A DNA stretch of 64,000 nucleotides from UBA5018 sp947463165 (GTDB lineage: Bacteria > Cyanobacteriota > Cyanobacteriia > PCC-6307 > Cyanobiaceae). Made by a program: the position numbers and the translations under genes. Below the pieces are notes generated by a model that saw only the letters and a list, made by a program, of their open reading frames with translations, ran no database searches and was not told the origin of the DNA. How positions within the stretch are numbered: position 1 is the first letter of the stretch; the number at the start of each line of letters is the position of its first letter. This document shows, in pieces, positions 17,217 to 26,590 of the stretch. The stretch spans positions 124,001 through 188,000 of the forward strand of contig CALRTY020000002.1 in assembly GCA_943371245.1 (NCBI GenBank), in the 5' to 3' direction.

Positions 17217-18740
17217 ATGGCCAGCGTGCTCACCAATCCCCTGCGTGTGGGGCTGCGGCAGGAGCGGGTGATTCCGCCCCAGTGTCTGGTGATCTTTGGC
17301 GCCAGCGGCGATCTCACCCATCGCAAGCTGATCCCGGCCCTGTTTGAGCTGTTTCGGCAGCGGCGCCTGCCCAGTGAATTTGCCGTGGTTGGCTGCGCCC
17401 GCAGGCCCTGGAGTGATGAGGAGTTTCGCTCCCGCATGGCTGCGGCGATGGCCGCTGTGATCAGTGAGCACCCCACCGCTTGGGAGCGCTTTGCCAGCAG
17501 CCTCTTCTATGAGCCGGCCGACCTCTCCGATCCCGCCACCATCGTGCAGCTGGGCCAAAGGCTGGAGAGCATCGACCGACAATGCGCCACCAGGGGCAAC
17601 CGCACCTTTTACCTGTCGGTGTCGCCGGCTTTCTATGGCAGTGGCTGCCGGGCCCTGGCGGCGGCCGGCTTGCTGGCCGATGCCGACCGCAGTCGGGTGG
17701 TGATCGAGAAGCCCTTCGGCCGCGACTACGGCAGCGCCCAGGAGCTCAATCGGGTGGTGCAGACCTGCGCCAAGGAAAATCAGATTTATCGGATCGACCA
17801 CTACCTGGGTAAGGAGACGGTCCAAAACATCTTGGTGTTGCGTTTCGCTAACACGATTTTTGAACCGATCTGGAACCGCAACTACATCTCCAACGTGCAG
17901 ATCACCGCGGCTGAAACCGTTGGTGTGGAGGAGCGGGCGGGTTACTACGAAACCTCTGGTGCCCTGCGGGACATGGTGCAAAACCACCTCACACAGCTGC
18001 TGGCCTTAACCGCCATGGAAGCGCCGGGCCGCTTTGATCCCGAATCGATGCGCAATGAGAAGGCCAAGTTGCTCCAGGCCGCCCGCCTGGCCAACGAGGA
18101 GGAACCCTGGAAATGCTGCGTGCGCGGCCAGTACAGCTCGGGAGGATCGCGGATCTCGCCGATAGCCGGATATCGCCAGGAGCCCGGCGTCAATCCCAAC
18201 AGCACCACCGAGACCTACGTAGCGATGAAGCTGTTCATCAACAACTGGCGCTGGCAGGGGGTGCCCTTCTATCTGCGCACCGGCAAGCGGCTGCCAAAAC
18301 GGGTCAGTGAGGTGGTGCTCACCTTTCGAGAGGCGCCGGTGCATCTGTTCGACGCCGCCGGTGGCTCCCCCACCGTCAACCAATTGATCCTGCGCATTCA
18401 GCCCGATGAGGGAGCTGAATTCCGCTTTGAAGTGAAGGCTCCGGGTTCGGGCATGCGCAGCCGCCCCGTGGATATGGCCTTTTCCTACGACGACAGCTTC
18501 GGCGAGCCATCCGACGAGGGCTATGTGCGGCTGTTGGCCGATGCCATGCTCAGCGATCCCACCCTCTATACCCGCAGTGACGAGGTGGAGGCCGCCTGGC
18601 GCCTCTACACGCCGTTGCTGGAGTTGATTGAGGACTCCCCCTGGCAGTTGCCGGTGCACTCCTATGAAACGGGCACCTGGGGACCCGCCGCTGCCGACAG
18701 CCTCCTGGCCGACGATGGCCTGGCATGGCGCCGCCCCTGA
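17217..18740 (+). CDS. zwf: Glucose-6-phosphate dehydrogenase
   Basis: 507 residues, full length. The NADP-binding motif GASGDLTHRK is at residues 28-37 and the substrate motif RIDHYLGKE at 192-200. It catalyses the first step of the oxidative pentose phosphate pathway, the main NADPH source in the dark. opcA follows 97 bp downstream on the same strand, the standard cyanobacterial pair. After the stop, TGAATTTC is repeated as TGAATTTA, and a 15-bp unit ending in AGCCTT recurs in the zwf-opcA gap. Confidence 0.97.
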   Translation: MASVLTNPLRVGLRQERVIPPQCLVIFGASGDLTHRKLIPALFELFRQRRLPSEFAVVGCARRPWSDEEFRSRMAAAMAAVISEHPTAWERFASSLFYEPADLSDPATIVQLGQRLESIDRQCATRGNRTFYLSVSPAFYGSGCRALAAAGLLADADRSRVVIEKPFGRDYGSAQELNRVVQTCAKENQIYRIDHYLGKETVQNILVLRFANTIFEPIWNRNYISNVQITAAETVGVEERAGYYETSGALRDMVQNHLTQLLALTAMEAPGRFDPESMRNEKAKLLQAARLANEEEPWKCCVRGQYSSGGSRISPIAGYRQEPGVNPNSTTETYVAMKLFINNWRWQGVPFYLRTGKRLPKRVSEVVLTFREAPVHLFDAAGGSPTVNQLILRIQPDEGAEFRFEVKAPGSGMRSRPVDMAFSYDDSFGEPSDEGYVRLLADAMLSDPTLYTRSDEVEAAWRLYTPLLELIEDSPWQLPVHSYETGTWGPAAADSLLADDGLAWRRP

Positions 18741-18837
18741 ATTTCTGAATTTATCCGGCTTAAAAGTCTTCTATCTCGCTTAGAAGCCTTCCCCCCAGAA
18801 GCCTTTCCCAGAGCAGCCTTTCTCCTACCGCCGCGCC

Positions 18838-20136
18838 ATGTCCGCCCAGCTAACCCTTCAGGCCCCGATCGCCCTGCCGCCCGAGCAGGTGTCCAGCTAT
18901 CTCGATCAGCTATGGCAGCAGGATTTGGAAGGTCCGGCTGGCGCCGCCACCTTCACCCTGGTGGTCTGGGAGGGATCCTGGCTGGAGCAGCAGTTGGTGC
19001 GCTGTGGCCGGGTCGATGGACCGATTACCGGCTTGGTCAGCCCCCAGCTGCTCACCGCCGCCAGGGACTGCGTCGGCGACTGCGACCTGCCCCTGAGCAC
19101 CGCGCCGCTGGATCCCAAGCTGGCTTGGCGGCTGGGGGAGTGGCAGGGCAACCACCAGGCGGAAGATCTGAGGGGCCAATTCGTTAGCGGGGCGATCAGC
19201 GCCTACATGCCCAGGCGCCTGCTCACCCTGGCCCCCACCCTCGATGCTTCCCGTCCGCTGGAAACCCTGGTGGCCGCCTATTGCCCCCTGCCAGAGGATG
19301 GCAGCGCCGGTTCCGCCTGCGGCGACGTGGTGGTGTTGCGGGGCGGCATGGGGGCCCAGCAGCAGGGTTTGGCGCTGATCCAGCCCTTGATTCGCGCTGA
19401 TCTGCCCTGTTGGGTGTGGTGGAACAGCACCCTCGATGAAGCCCCAGAGATGCTTGAAAAGCTGGCGCCGCCGCCGCGGCGGCTGGTGGTGGACACCTCC
19501 CTGGGCAGCCCCAGGCGCTGCCTGGAGATCCTGGTGCAGAGGATTGACGCTGGCCAGGCGATCAACGATTTGAACTGGCTGCGGCTGCGCAGCTGGCGGG
19601 AATCGTTGGCGATGGTCTTCGATCCACCAGCTCGCCGCGACGCCCTGCTCCACGTGGTGCAGCTCGACATCGACGTGGAAGGCAACCACCCGGTTAAGGG
19701 GTTGCTGTTGGCGGCCTGGATCGCCGATCGCCTCGGTTGGCACCTGGTGAGTTCCTATGAGGTGCCTGGCGATGGCACCGGCCCGGGTATTGGTGCCGAA
19801 TTTGAGCGCGCCGATGGTCAAACGGTGCAATTTCGCCTGATGCCAGTGCCCGTCGGGGTGCCCAAGACCCATCCAGGTGCTCTTGTGGGCTTGCGGTTGA
19901 TCTGTCAGCGCAGCGATGGCAGACCGCTCTGTGTGATCCTCTGCTCGGAATCGGGTGGCTGTATGCGCCTGGAATCCGGTGGTATGGCCAGCATGGAACT
20001 GGCGGAAGATGTCGTTCCCTTGCCCAATGAGAGCGAGGAGATGGAGTTGGCCAGGCTGCTTTCCGGCGGCCACGATTCCACCAATCCGCTGTTGGCCGCC
20101 GCCGCGCCCCTGGCTGCCAAGCTGCTGCCCAGTTAG
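18838..20136 (+). CDS. opcA: Glucose-6-phosphate dehydrogenase assembly/activator protein OpcA
   Basis: 432 residues, matching OpcA along its length (N-terminal helix pair then the OpcA domain with WWNSTLDEAPEM and NDLNWLRLRSWRE). OpcA promotes oligomerisation and redox-controlled activation of Zwf, and its location after zwf supports this. It ends 9 bp before the cobyrinate amidase gene. Confidence 0.95.
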   Translation: MSAQLTLQAPIALPPEQVSSYLDQLWQQDLEGPAGAATFTLVVWEGSWLEQQLVRCGRVDGPITGLVSPQLLTAARDCVGDCDLPLSTAPLDPKLAWRLGEWQGNHQAEDLRGQFVSGAISAYMPRRLLTLAPTLDASRPLETLVAAYCPLPEDGSAGSACGDVVVLRGGMGAQQQGLALIQPLIRADLPCWVWWNSTLDEAPEMLEKLAPPPRRLVVDTSLGSPRRCLEILVQRIDAGQAINDLNWLRLRSWRESLAMVFDPPARRDALLHVVQLDIDVEGNHPVKGLLLAAWIADRLGWHLVSSYEVPGDGTGPGIGAEFERADGQTVQFRLMPVPVGVPKTHPGALVGLRLICQRSDGRPLCVILCSESGGCMRLESGGMASMELAEDVVPLPNESEEMELARLLSGGHDSTNPLLAAAAPLAAKLLPS

Positions 20137-20145
20137 CGCGGCGGC

Positions 20146-21876
20146 ATGCCCTGTCTGATCGCCGCCCCGGCCAGCGGCAGCGGCAAAACCCTGCTCAGTC
20201 TTTTGTTGGCGGCCCTGGCCCGCAGCCGGGGCCTGGCTTTGCAGCCGTTCAAGGTGGGGCCCGATTACCTCGATCCCCAGTTGCTGTCTCGGGTGAGCGG
20301 CCTCAGCTGCCGCAACCTCGATCCGCTGCTCTGCGGTGAGCAGTGGCTGCGGCAGTGCTTCCACTGGCATGGTTCCCGGGCGCCGCTCACCCTGGTGGAG
20401 GGGGTGATGGGCCTGTTCGACGGCCTGGGTCCCAGCAGCCGGGGCAGCTCAGCTGCGGTGGCCGCCCAGTTGGATCTGCCGGTGGTGCTGGTGGTGGAGG
20501 CCTCGCGGCAGGCCGGATCGCTGGCGGCCCTGGTGCGCGGCTTTCGCGATCACGGTCCGCCGCCGGTGCGCCTGGCGGGGGTGGTGCTCAACCGGGTGGG
20601 CAGTGAACGGCACCGGGCCCTGCTGCGGGAGGCCCTGGCCAGCATCTCCATGCCGCTGTTGGGGGTGCTGCCCAGCGATCAGTCCCTGGAGCTGCCCTCC
20701 CGCCACCTGGGTTTATTGCCCCCCGGCGAGCTCAGCGATCTGGCCGAACGCCAGCGGCGCTGGGTCCACCTGGCGGAGCGACACCTAGACCTGGATGCCC
20801 TGTGGCCCCTGCTGCAATCGCCCTCACCATTGCTAGGTGCCGAGGATCCAATCCACTGGTGCCTGGCTCAGGCCCAGTCTTCTCCAGGGCAGGTTTTCAC
20901 TCCAGAATCTGCCGGTGAACTGGCGCTCAGCCAAAAGCCAGGCAGTCCAAGGGCTTCCAGCCCACCAGCTCCCAGCCCTCAGGCTTGCAGCCAGTTAGGA
21001 GTGCCAGGCCCCCTTGCCCCCCCAGGCCCCCTTGCCTCCCCGGGCATAGGTATTGAGCCAGGTAAAGGTATGGCGCCAGGCCTGCGCTTGGGGCCCAGCC
21101 GCCAGCCGCTGCCGATTGCCGTGGCCAGCGATGCGGCCTTCCATTTTCGCTATCCGGAAGCCACCGAAATGCTCCAGGCCTTGGGACTGGAGCCTCTGCC
21201 CTGGAGCCCCCTGGCCGATGAGCCGCTGCCCGCCGGCTGCCGGGCGGTGCTGCTGCCTGGCGGCTATCCGGAGTTGCATGCCGCCCAACTGGCCGCCAGT
21301 GGTCGCAGCCTCCAGGCGCTGCGCACCGCCGCCCGGCAGGGGCTGCCGATTGCCGCCGAGTGCGGTGGTTTGTTGCTGCTGGGCCGAGAGCTGCTGGATC
21401 CCGATGGCGTTTCCCATGCGATGGCGGGACTGCTGCCTTTTAGTGCCGCTCGCGGTGCCTTGAGCCTGGGCTACCGCCAGGCCACCGCCTGCCGGGATGG
21501 GCTATTGGTGCGGCGTGGCGAAACCCTCTGGGCCCACGAGTTTCACCGCTGGCAGTTGCTGCCCGCTGTCAATAGAGGCCCCATCAGCAGTACTGGTCCA
21601 AAAAATAGTTTCGATATTGCCCAGGAGCTGCCCAATGAGCCGCTCAACCGCGCCAATCTGTGGCAGGTTGAGGGTTGGGGAGTGCCCGCCAGCTGCGAAG
21701 GATGGACGACAACGACCGTGCACGCCACCTGGCTCCACCTCCACTGGGCTGGATGCCCGGAGATTCCCTTGCGTCTGGCCGCAGCATCCGCGCGCGCCGT
21801 GCCGCTGCCCAGGAACGCCGCTTCCTGCCCACCACCGACTCCCGCCCCAGCATCCCCAGTGAGCGCTGGCGGTTGA
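20146..21876 (+). CDS. cbiA: Cobyrinate a,c-diamide synthase (CobB/CbiA)
   Basis: 576 residues, longer than the usual ~460. The N-terminal ATP domain has the P-loop APASGSGKT (7-15), GPDYLDPQL and VEGVMGLFDG; the C-terminal class I glutamine amidotransferase domain has LLPGGYPELHA and the nucleophile Cys in AAECGGLLLLG. It amidates side chains a and c of cobyrinic acid in B12 (or pseudo-B12) synthesis. Residues about 235-325 are a low-complexity Ser/Pro/Gly-rich insertion between the domains (PGPLAPPGPLASPGIG), and a second insertion (about 480-500) lies near the end. Its 3' end overlaps the acylphosphatase frame. Confidence 0.93.
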   Translation: MPCLIAAPASGSGKTLLSLLLAALARSRGLALQPFKVGPDYLDPQLLSRVSGLSCRNLDPLLCGEQWLRQCFHWHGSRAPLTLVEGVMGLFDGLGPSSRGSSAAVAAQLDLPVVLVVEASRQAGSLAALVRGFRDHGPPPVRLAGVVLNRVGSERHRALLREALASISMPLLGVLPSDQSLELPSRHLGLLPPGELSDLAERQRRWVHLAERHLDLDALWPLLQSPSPLLGAEDPIHWCLAQAQSSPGQVFTPESAGELALSQKPGSPRASSPPAPSPQACSQLGVPGPLAPPGPLASPGIGIEPGKGMAPGLRLGPSRQPLPIAVASDAAFHFRYPEATEMLQALGLEPLPWSPLADEPLPAGCRAVLLPGGYPELHAAQLAASGRSLQALRTAARQGLPIAAECGGLLLLGRELLDPDGVSHAMAGLLPFSAARGALSLGYRQATACRDGLLVRRGETLWAHEFHRWQLLPAVNRGPISSTGPKNSFDIAQELPNEPLNRANLWQVEGWGVPASCEGWTTTTVHATWLHLHWAGCPEIPLRLAAASARAVPLPRNAASCPPPTPAPASPVSAGG

Positions 21877-22127
21877 TCGTGCGCGGTCAGGTGCAGGGGG
21901 TGGGTTACCGGGCCGCCTGCAGCCGGCAGGCCAAGGAGCTGACCCTGGGGGGCTGGGTGCGCAATTTGTCCGATGGCTCGGTGGAATTGGAGGTGGAAGG
22001 CCATCCCCAGCAGCTGGCCGAAATGCGCTTGTGGTGCGAGCGCGGTCCAGCTGGGGCGATGGTGAATAGCGTTACCGCCACCCCCCTGCCAGCCACCGGT
22101 GCAGATTGGTTTGAAATTCGTCGCTGA
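21753..22127 (+). CDS. acyP: Acylphosphatase
   Basis: The conserved domain covers the last ~92 residues: GQVQGVGYRAACSRQAKEL with the catalytic Arg, and GGWVRNLSDGSVELEVEG with the catalytic Asn. It hydrolyses acyl phosphates. No ATG lies at the usual position; ATG 21753 gives 124 residues with a 30-residue extension that overlaps the upstream gene by 124 bp, and earlier starts (21702, 21675) are also open. The true start is uncertain. Confidence 0.85.
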   Translation: MPGDSLASGRSIRARRAAAQERRFLPTTDSRPSIPSERWRLIVRGQVQGVGYRAACSRQAKELTLGGWVRNLSDGSVELEVEGHPQQLAEMRLWCERGPAGAMVNSVTATPLPATGADWFEIRR

Positions 22128-22339
22128 TTTGGCGATTGCTTTGCAGCTGCAGCCTGGCTGGAGAAATCTGGTCGAGCACCCAAGCAGGAGCAAAGTGGTT
22201 TAAGAAGCCCGCTGGGAGCAGCTTGGCTGGAGGGGCCTGATCGGATAAGTATGACTGGGGGTGACCAGCCTGGGGATCACCGCCGAGAGCGGCCATTGGC
22301 AAGTTGGGATTGTGTTGATTAGTTCTTTAGCCAACTTTT

Positions 22340-23107
22340 ATGCCAGTTTTAATGCCAACTTTCCTGCCAATGCTCCTGCCGACTTCTCTCGGGCTGGTTG
22401 CACTCCAAGGCTCACTCCAGGGTTCACTTCAGGGCTCATTGCTGGGGGAGCTGGCGGCGTTTGGTCTGGCCATTGGCTTTTCGCCCCTGCATATCGGCCT
22501 GTTGCTGTTGGTGCTGCTAGGCCCTAATCCGCTGCGGCGCGGTGGTTTGTTCGTGGCCGCTTGGTTGATTACCGGTGGGCTGATCGTGACCGCTTTGCTC
22601 ACCGTGGGCCACGGGCTGGTGCTCACCATGGAGCGGGGCAGCGGCCATCGCACCGGCCTGGATCTGTTGGCCGCCGGCGGCCTGTTGGCCATCGCCATGC
22701 AGGAACTGTTCAAACGGGAGCAGGAGGGGGAGCAGCCGGGCTGGACCCGCCGGCTCGACCAGTTCTGCGCCCTGCCATTGCCCGTGCTGTTGGCCGTCAG
22801 TACCGGCCTGCAGTTGGCCGCCCCGGACGATCTGTTCCTGTTTGCCAAGGCGGCCGGCAGCCTGTTGGCCGCCAGCCTCAACCGCGGCCAGGAACTGCTG
22901 GCCACCGGCATCTTTGTCTTGTCGACTGGCCTGTTGCTGTTATTGCCCCTGGGGGCGCTGCTGCTGGGCAGGGGGCAGGTGCTGCCGCTGCTGGAGGCGG
23001 CTAAACAGTGGTTGTTTCGCCAGGGCGACCTGATACTCGGACTGCTCAGCCTTGCCTTGGCGATTTATCTGGGCTGGCAGGGTATTGAAGGTTTGCGACT
23101 CAGTTGA
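22340..23107 (+). CDS. GAP-family (Sap-like) six-helix membrane protein
   Basis: 255 residues with about six membrane spans: LAAFGLAIGFSPLHIGLLLLVLLG with the conserved PxxI/L segment, LFVAAWLITGGLIVTALLTVG, LDLLAAGGLLAIAM, VLLAVSTGLQLAAPDDLFLF, ATGIFVLSTGLLLLLPLGALLLG and ILGLLSLALAIYLGWQGI. This matches the GAP/Sap family of LysE-like transporters; substrate unknown. Residues 24-34 are a 12-bp repeat read as GSLQ three times, so the true N-terminus may lie within or after it. Confidence 0.78.
   Translation: MPVLMPTFLPMLLPTSLGLVALQGSLQGSLQGSLLGELAAFGLAIGFSPLHIGLLLLVLLGPNPLRRGGLFVAAWLITGGLIVTALLTVGHGLVLTMERGSGHRTGLDLLAAGGLLAIAMQELFKREQEGEQPGWTRRLDQFCALPLPVLLAVSTGLQLAAPDDLFLFAKAAGSLLAASLNRGQELLATGIFVLSTGLLLLLPLGALLLGRGQVLPLLEAAKQWLFRQGDLILGLLSLALAIYLGWQGIEGLRLS
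22405..22446. repeat. 12-bp in-frame tandem repeat (GSLQ units)
   Basis: Three to four units of GG(C/T)TCACT(C/T)CAG, at the start of the GAP-family gene. Confidence 0.8.
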
Positions 23108-23216
23108 AATGGTTCGATAGAGATTATTCAGCTTGGATTATGCAGCTGAGATGGTTGGGTTTGGATGGTTCAGCTAGATGGTTTAGCTAGGTGGTTCAGT
23201 TAGATGGCTCAGTTGT
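23103..23216. repeat. 13-14 bp tandem array filling the gap between two convergent genes
   Basis: The whole spacer between the GAP-family stop and the RecD-like stop resolves into units such as CAGCTAGATGGTT. Four units of 13 bp at 23165-23216 are nearly identical; those to the left are 14 bp and more decayed. On the minus strand the units begin with a stop codon (TGA or TAA), the first being the RecD-like stop itself. Confidence 0.85.
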
Positions 23217-24882
23217 GATCGTTGTTTAGCCATTGCCGCCACTGCCGCTGATCGGCCTGGGAGCCTTCCGCCGCCAGCATCACCACCGCCTGGCTGGCGC
23301 GACTGACGGCCACATAGGCCAGCTGGCGCCGCAACAAATTTTCCCGGGGCCAGAACAGATCGTCGGCGACAAACACCTCAGCGAAGGTGCTGCCCTGGGC
23401 CCGGTGCACGGTGAGCACGGCCGCCGGGCCCAGGGAGGCAAAGGAATCGCGGATCAAAAAGAACCGCCGCCACAGCAGCTTGCCCCTTTTTTTGTCACCC
23501 AGCCGCTGGGCCAGCTGAGCCTGTTGGCGCAGGCTGTTAAGGATGTAATCCAGCTGGCGACGGGCCCCTGAGCCGATCGGTGGCAATAGCCTCAGGTTCA
23601 AGCGGCCCTCGCCCGTTTCAACGGTCACGGTGAGCGTTTCCAGCTGTGACGCCTCCAGCCTTGACGCTTCCAGCTGTGAATTGAAGTTGTCCCCCTGCAG
23701 GACATTGGGGTTTGTATCAGTTGTACCCAGATTATTCGCATCCAGGCTATTCGCGCCCAGGCTATTCGCGCCCCAATCACTCGCTGCTGGATCAGGAGCT
23801 CGCGAATGGGGGTATTTCGGATTGGTTTCCCCGGGGCCAGATGTAGCAAGATCGGGGGGGAATAGTTCGGTTGAACTTGGCCATAAGTTGGAGATATCCC
23901 ACAGTTCTGGGGTGACCTCTCGCACCACCAGCTCCCGGTTGGAGCCCAGCACCATATCCGGGCTCTCGGGCCGTTCCGCCCGTTCGGCCCCCTCGCGGCA
24001 GGCGGGGGCCATCACCGCCGCGCGGGTGATCAGCACCTCCCCAGGCAAAACCGGCAGCTGGCCTGCTTGCTCGCCGTGCAGGGCCCGGCGGGCCAAGGGC
24101 ACCAGTTTTTCCAGATAGCGGTTCGAGTAGCAGAGGATCCTGGCCAGATCGGGGTTGTCGCTGGCGGCGCTGCGGGCCAGGGCCTCCTGGGCCGCCGCTA
24201 GCCACTGATCCTTGGCCAGCAGGGCCACCAGCCCTTGGGGGCTGCGGATCGGCGGCAGCACCGGTGGCTGCTGGCAGGGCAGCTCGCCGTTGCGCAGACC
24301 CGTGGCTAGCCGCAGCACCGGCCCCTGGTGACGCACCACCTGGCCCAGGGCGGCCTTGCGGACTCGCGCCAGCTGGAAGACCGGGCTGGCGGTCTCCCCC
24401 ACCGGCGGCAGCTGGGCTGGATCGCCCACGAACACCAGGCGGGTGCGGAAGCCATGGGCGCAGCGCAGCAACAGCTCCAGCACGGTGCTGTCCAGCATCG
24501 AGGCCTCATCGATCAGCACCAGATCCAGGTGTTCCAGGGCGCCGGCGGTTTGCTCGCTGGCCTCGCAGAGCTCCCGATCGCCGCGCCGCTTGAGGTTCAG
24601 CCGCAGCAGGCGGTGGATGGTGGAGGGAAACCAGGTGGGCGTCAGCTGGCTGGCGGCCAGGTTGGCCCGCAACACGCTCACCGCCTTGTGGGTGGGGGCC
24701 ACCACGGTCCAGCACAATCCCGCCGCTTCCGCCTGGGCCAGAAAGCGCATCGACAGAAAGGTTTTGCCGGTGCCGGCATGGCCACTGAGCAGGAAGGGGC
24801 TGCCGTCGGCGGCGCTTAGCCAGCTGGCGAAGGCCTCATCCGCCTCCTGTTGATCGGCGCTTAGCCAGGCGGCGCTGCTCAC
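23209..24882 (-). CDS. RecD/Dda-like superfamily 1 DNA helicase
   Basis: 557 residues with Walker A GHAGTGKT (34-41), APTHKAVSVL, Walker B LVLIDEAS, GDPAQLPPVG and, at the end, the UvrD_C_2 region AVLTVHRAQGSTF and LAYVAVSRA. This is the single-subunit RecD-like (Dda-type) layout, without RecB or RecC nearby. Its role is 5'-3' DNA unwinding in repair or replication (family knowledge). A stretch near residues 345-420 is not conserved-looking: it holds Asn/Ser repeats (GANSL, DANNL and LEAS units) encoded by 15-bp tandem repeats. The stop codon lies in a tandem array. Confidence 0.88.
   Translation of the reverse strand: MSSAAWLSADQQEADEAFASWLSAADGSPFLLSGHAGTGKTFLSMRFLAQAEAAGLCWTVVAPTHKAVSVLRANLAASQLTPTWFPSTIHRLLRLNLKRRGDRELCEASEQTAGALEHLDLVLIDEASMLDSTVLELLLRCAHGFRTRLVFVGDPAQLPPVGETASPVFQLARVRKAALGQVVRHQGPVLRLATGLRNGELPCQQPPVLPPIRSPQGLVALLAKDQWLAAAQEALARSAASDNPDLARILCYSNRYLEKLVPLARRALHGEQAGQLPVLPGEVLITRAAVMAPACREGAERAERPESPDMVLGSNRELVVREVTPELWDISNLWPSSTELFPPDLATSGPGETNPKYPHSRAPDPAASDWGANSLGANSLDANNLGTTDTNPNVLQGDNFNSQLEASRLEASQLETLTVTVETGEGRLNLRLLPPIGSGARRQLDYILNSLRQQAQLAQRLGDKKRGKLLWRRFFLIRDSFASLGPAAVLTVHRAQGSTFAEVFVADDLFWPRENLLRRQLAYVAVSRASQAVVMLAAEGSQADQRQWRQWLNNDHN
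23636..23780. repeat. Two 15-bp in-frame arrays inside the RecD-like gene
   Basis: 23641-23685 has about three units ending TTCCAGC..TGA(C/A) (LEAS units), and 23733-23775 has three units of CAGGCTATTCGCGCC type (GANSL units). Both keep the reading frame. Confidence 0.82.
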
Positions 24883-25676
24883 CCGATCGGCAACAGGCCC
24901 CAGCGATGGGCCAGCTCCAGGGGGGAGCCCAGCAGTGCCAGGCCGGGCAGGACGATCCCGGGGCCGATCAAGCTGCCCACCAGCACTTCAAGGCGGGTGT
25001 GTCCCAGACTCTCTTTCAGGGGTTTTCTGGCAGGTGATGCTGGCTGTGCAGTGGCCGTTGGCTCCGCAGTTGGCGTTGGCTCTGCAGTGGGCGTTGGCTC
25101 TGAACTGGCCTGAGACGTTTCTAGCTGCCGGGCATTGGCCTGGCTCGGCCAGATCTCAGGCGGTAGGCCATTGACGCGCTTGGCGGTCAAGCCCGCGTGG
25201 TGGCGCACGCCGCTGGCGTCGTAGAGAACGATGAAAGCCACCACCGCCGCCAGGGCAAACAGGGGATCGGCGTAGCCCAGCTGCCAGCCCACCCCGGCGG
25301 CGGTACCGCTGATCAGGGCCGCATGGCTGGAGGGCATGCCGCCGGTTTCGATTAGCACCGCCGGTCGCCAGCGTCGATGCAGCACCAGTTCAATAGCCAA
25401 CTTGGACAGCTGGGCCAGGCCGCAGGCCGCCAGCCCCCAGGCCAGCACGCCATTTTCCAGGCAGGCCAGCAGTGGATTGGGGTCGTGGGCCCCCAGGGTT
25501 GCCAGATCCAGCGGCAATCGATCGAGGCAGGGCAGGCTGAGGATTGCGGGGGGCAGGGTTCCAGGTGGCAGGGTTGAGGGAGGCAGGATCGCAGGGCTCA
25601 GGGTTAGAGGGGGCAGGGTGCCAGCAGCATTTATCAAGGGGATCAGCACTGCTTTGGCGGCGGTTATCGCACTCAT
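24879..25676 (-). CDS. Divergent PAP2-family (DUF212) membrane protein with repeat insertions
   Basis: 265 residues; the family is normally about 150-170. The core is recognisable: VLAWGLAACGLAQLSKL, GGMPSSHAALISGTAAG, VAFIVLYDASGVRHHAGLTAKRVN and LGHTRLEVLVGSLIG. Two stretches are extra: residues 20-50 with LPP-type repeats (TLPP, AILPP) and residues 190-215 with PTAEPT repeats, from 15- and 18-bp DNA units. It overlaps the RecD-like gene by 4 bp (ATGA) and the upstream crtE by 4 bp, so the three form an operon. Confidence 0.85.
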   Translation of the reverse strand: MSAITAAKAVLIPLINAAGTLPPLTLSPAILPPSTLPPGTLPPAILSLPCLDRLPLDLATLGAHDPNPLLACLENGVLAWGLAACGLAQLSKLAIELVLHRRWRPAVLIETGGMPSSHAALISGTAAGVGWQLGYADPLFALAAVVAFIVLYDASGVRHHAGLTAKRVNGLPPEIWPSQANARQLETSQASSEPTPTAEPTPTAEPTATAQPASPARKPLKESLGHTRLEVLVGSLIGPGIVLPGLALLGSPLELAHRWGLLPIG

Positions 25677-26590
25677 CGGTCGCGACTGGTGATGTAGTCG
25701 GCCAGCGCCAGCAGCGGTGCCACCTTGTTGCTATCCGCCCCGTCCCCCCAGGGGGCTAGGGCCTGCTTGGCCTCGGTCACCAGGCTGGCGGCCCGCTGCC
25801 GTGATTGCTCCAGGCCCAGCAGTTTGGGGTAGGTGGTCTTGTCCGCCGTGAGGTCCTTGCCGGCCGTCTTGCCGAGCACCTCGCTGCTGGCCGTTACATC
25901 CAGGATGTCGTCGATGATTTGAAAGGCCAGGCCGATGCCGCGGGCGTAGCTCACCAAAGCTGCTTGCAGTGCTGCTGAGGCGCCGCCCACCAGGGCCCCG
26001 CTGAGTACGCAGGCCCTGAGCAGGGCGCCAGTTTTATGCAGGTGGATGTACTCAAGGGTGTCCAGGTCCACGTCCTTGCCCTCGCATTCCAGATCCACCA
26101 CCTGGCCCCCCACCAGGCCGGGTGCGCCGGCCGCCAGGCTCAGTTCACCCACCACCGCCAGCAACCGCTCGGCGGGTACACCGGGGCTGCGCAGGGCCAC
26201 CATTTCGAAGGCGCGGGTGAGCAGGGCATCGCCGGCCAAGATCGCCTTGGCCTCGCCGTAAACCTTGTGATTGGTGGGGCGGCCGCGGCGCAGATCGTCA
26301 TTGTCCATGGCGGGGAGATCGTCATGGATCAGCGACATGGTGTGGATCATCTCCAGGGCAATGCCGGTGGGCATGGCCAGTTCGCTGTCACAGCCGGCCA
26401 GCTCACAGGCCGCCAGGCAGAGGATCGGCCGCAGGCGCTTGCCGCCCGCCAGCAGCGAGTAACGCATCGCTTCCCTCAAGCTCTCGGGCCTCTCGGGCCC
26501 CAGGGAGTCGGCCAGGGCCGTCTCCACCCGCAACCGAGCGGCCTCCAGATAGGCGGGAAAATCGAACTGGATGCTCACCGCCGCTGTCAT
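25673..26590 (-). CDS. crtE: Geranylgeranyl diphosphate synthase
   Basis: 305 residues with both aspartate-rich motifs of trans-prenyl synthases: DDLPAMDND (after MSLIH) and IIDDILDVT. It makes C20 GGPP for carotenoids, phytol and quinone tails. The two motifs, KRLRP near residue 53 and GEAKAILAGDALL are standard for the cyanobacterial CrtE group. First gene of an apparent operon with the DUF212 protein and the helicase. The conserved neighbour folD is not upstream; a 1-kb gene-free stretch is. Confidence 0.95.
   Translation of the reverse strand: MTAAVSIQFDFPAYLEAARLRVETALADSLGPERPESLREAMRYSLLAGGKRLRPILCLAACELAGCDSELAMPTGIALEMIHTMSLIHDDLPAMDNDDLRRGRPTNHKVYGEAKAILAGDALLTRAFEMVALRSPGVPAERLLAVVGELSLAAGAPGLVGGQVVDLECEGKDVDLDTLEYIHLHKTGALLRACVLSGALVGGASAALQAALVSYARGIGLAFQIIDDILDVTASSEVLGKTAGKDLTADKTTYPKLLGLEQSRQRAASLVTEAKQALAPWGDGADSNKVAPLLALADYITSRDR

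Noticed and set aside
18910..20370. 486-codon open frame on the minus strand
   Set aside because: Shadow of opcA and the start of the cobyrinate amidase.
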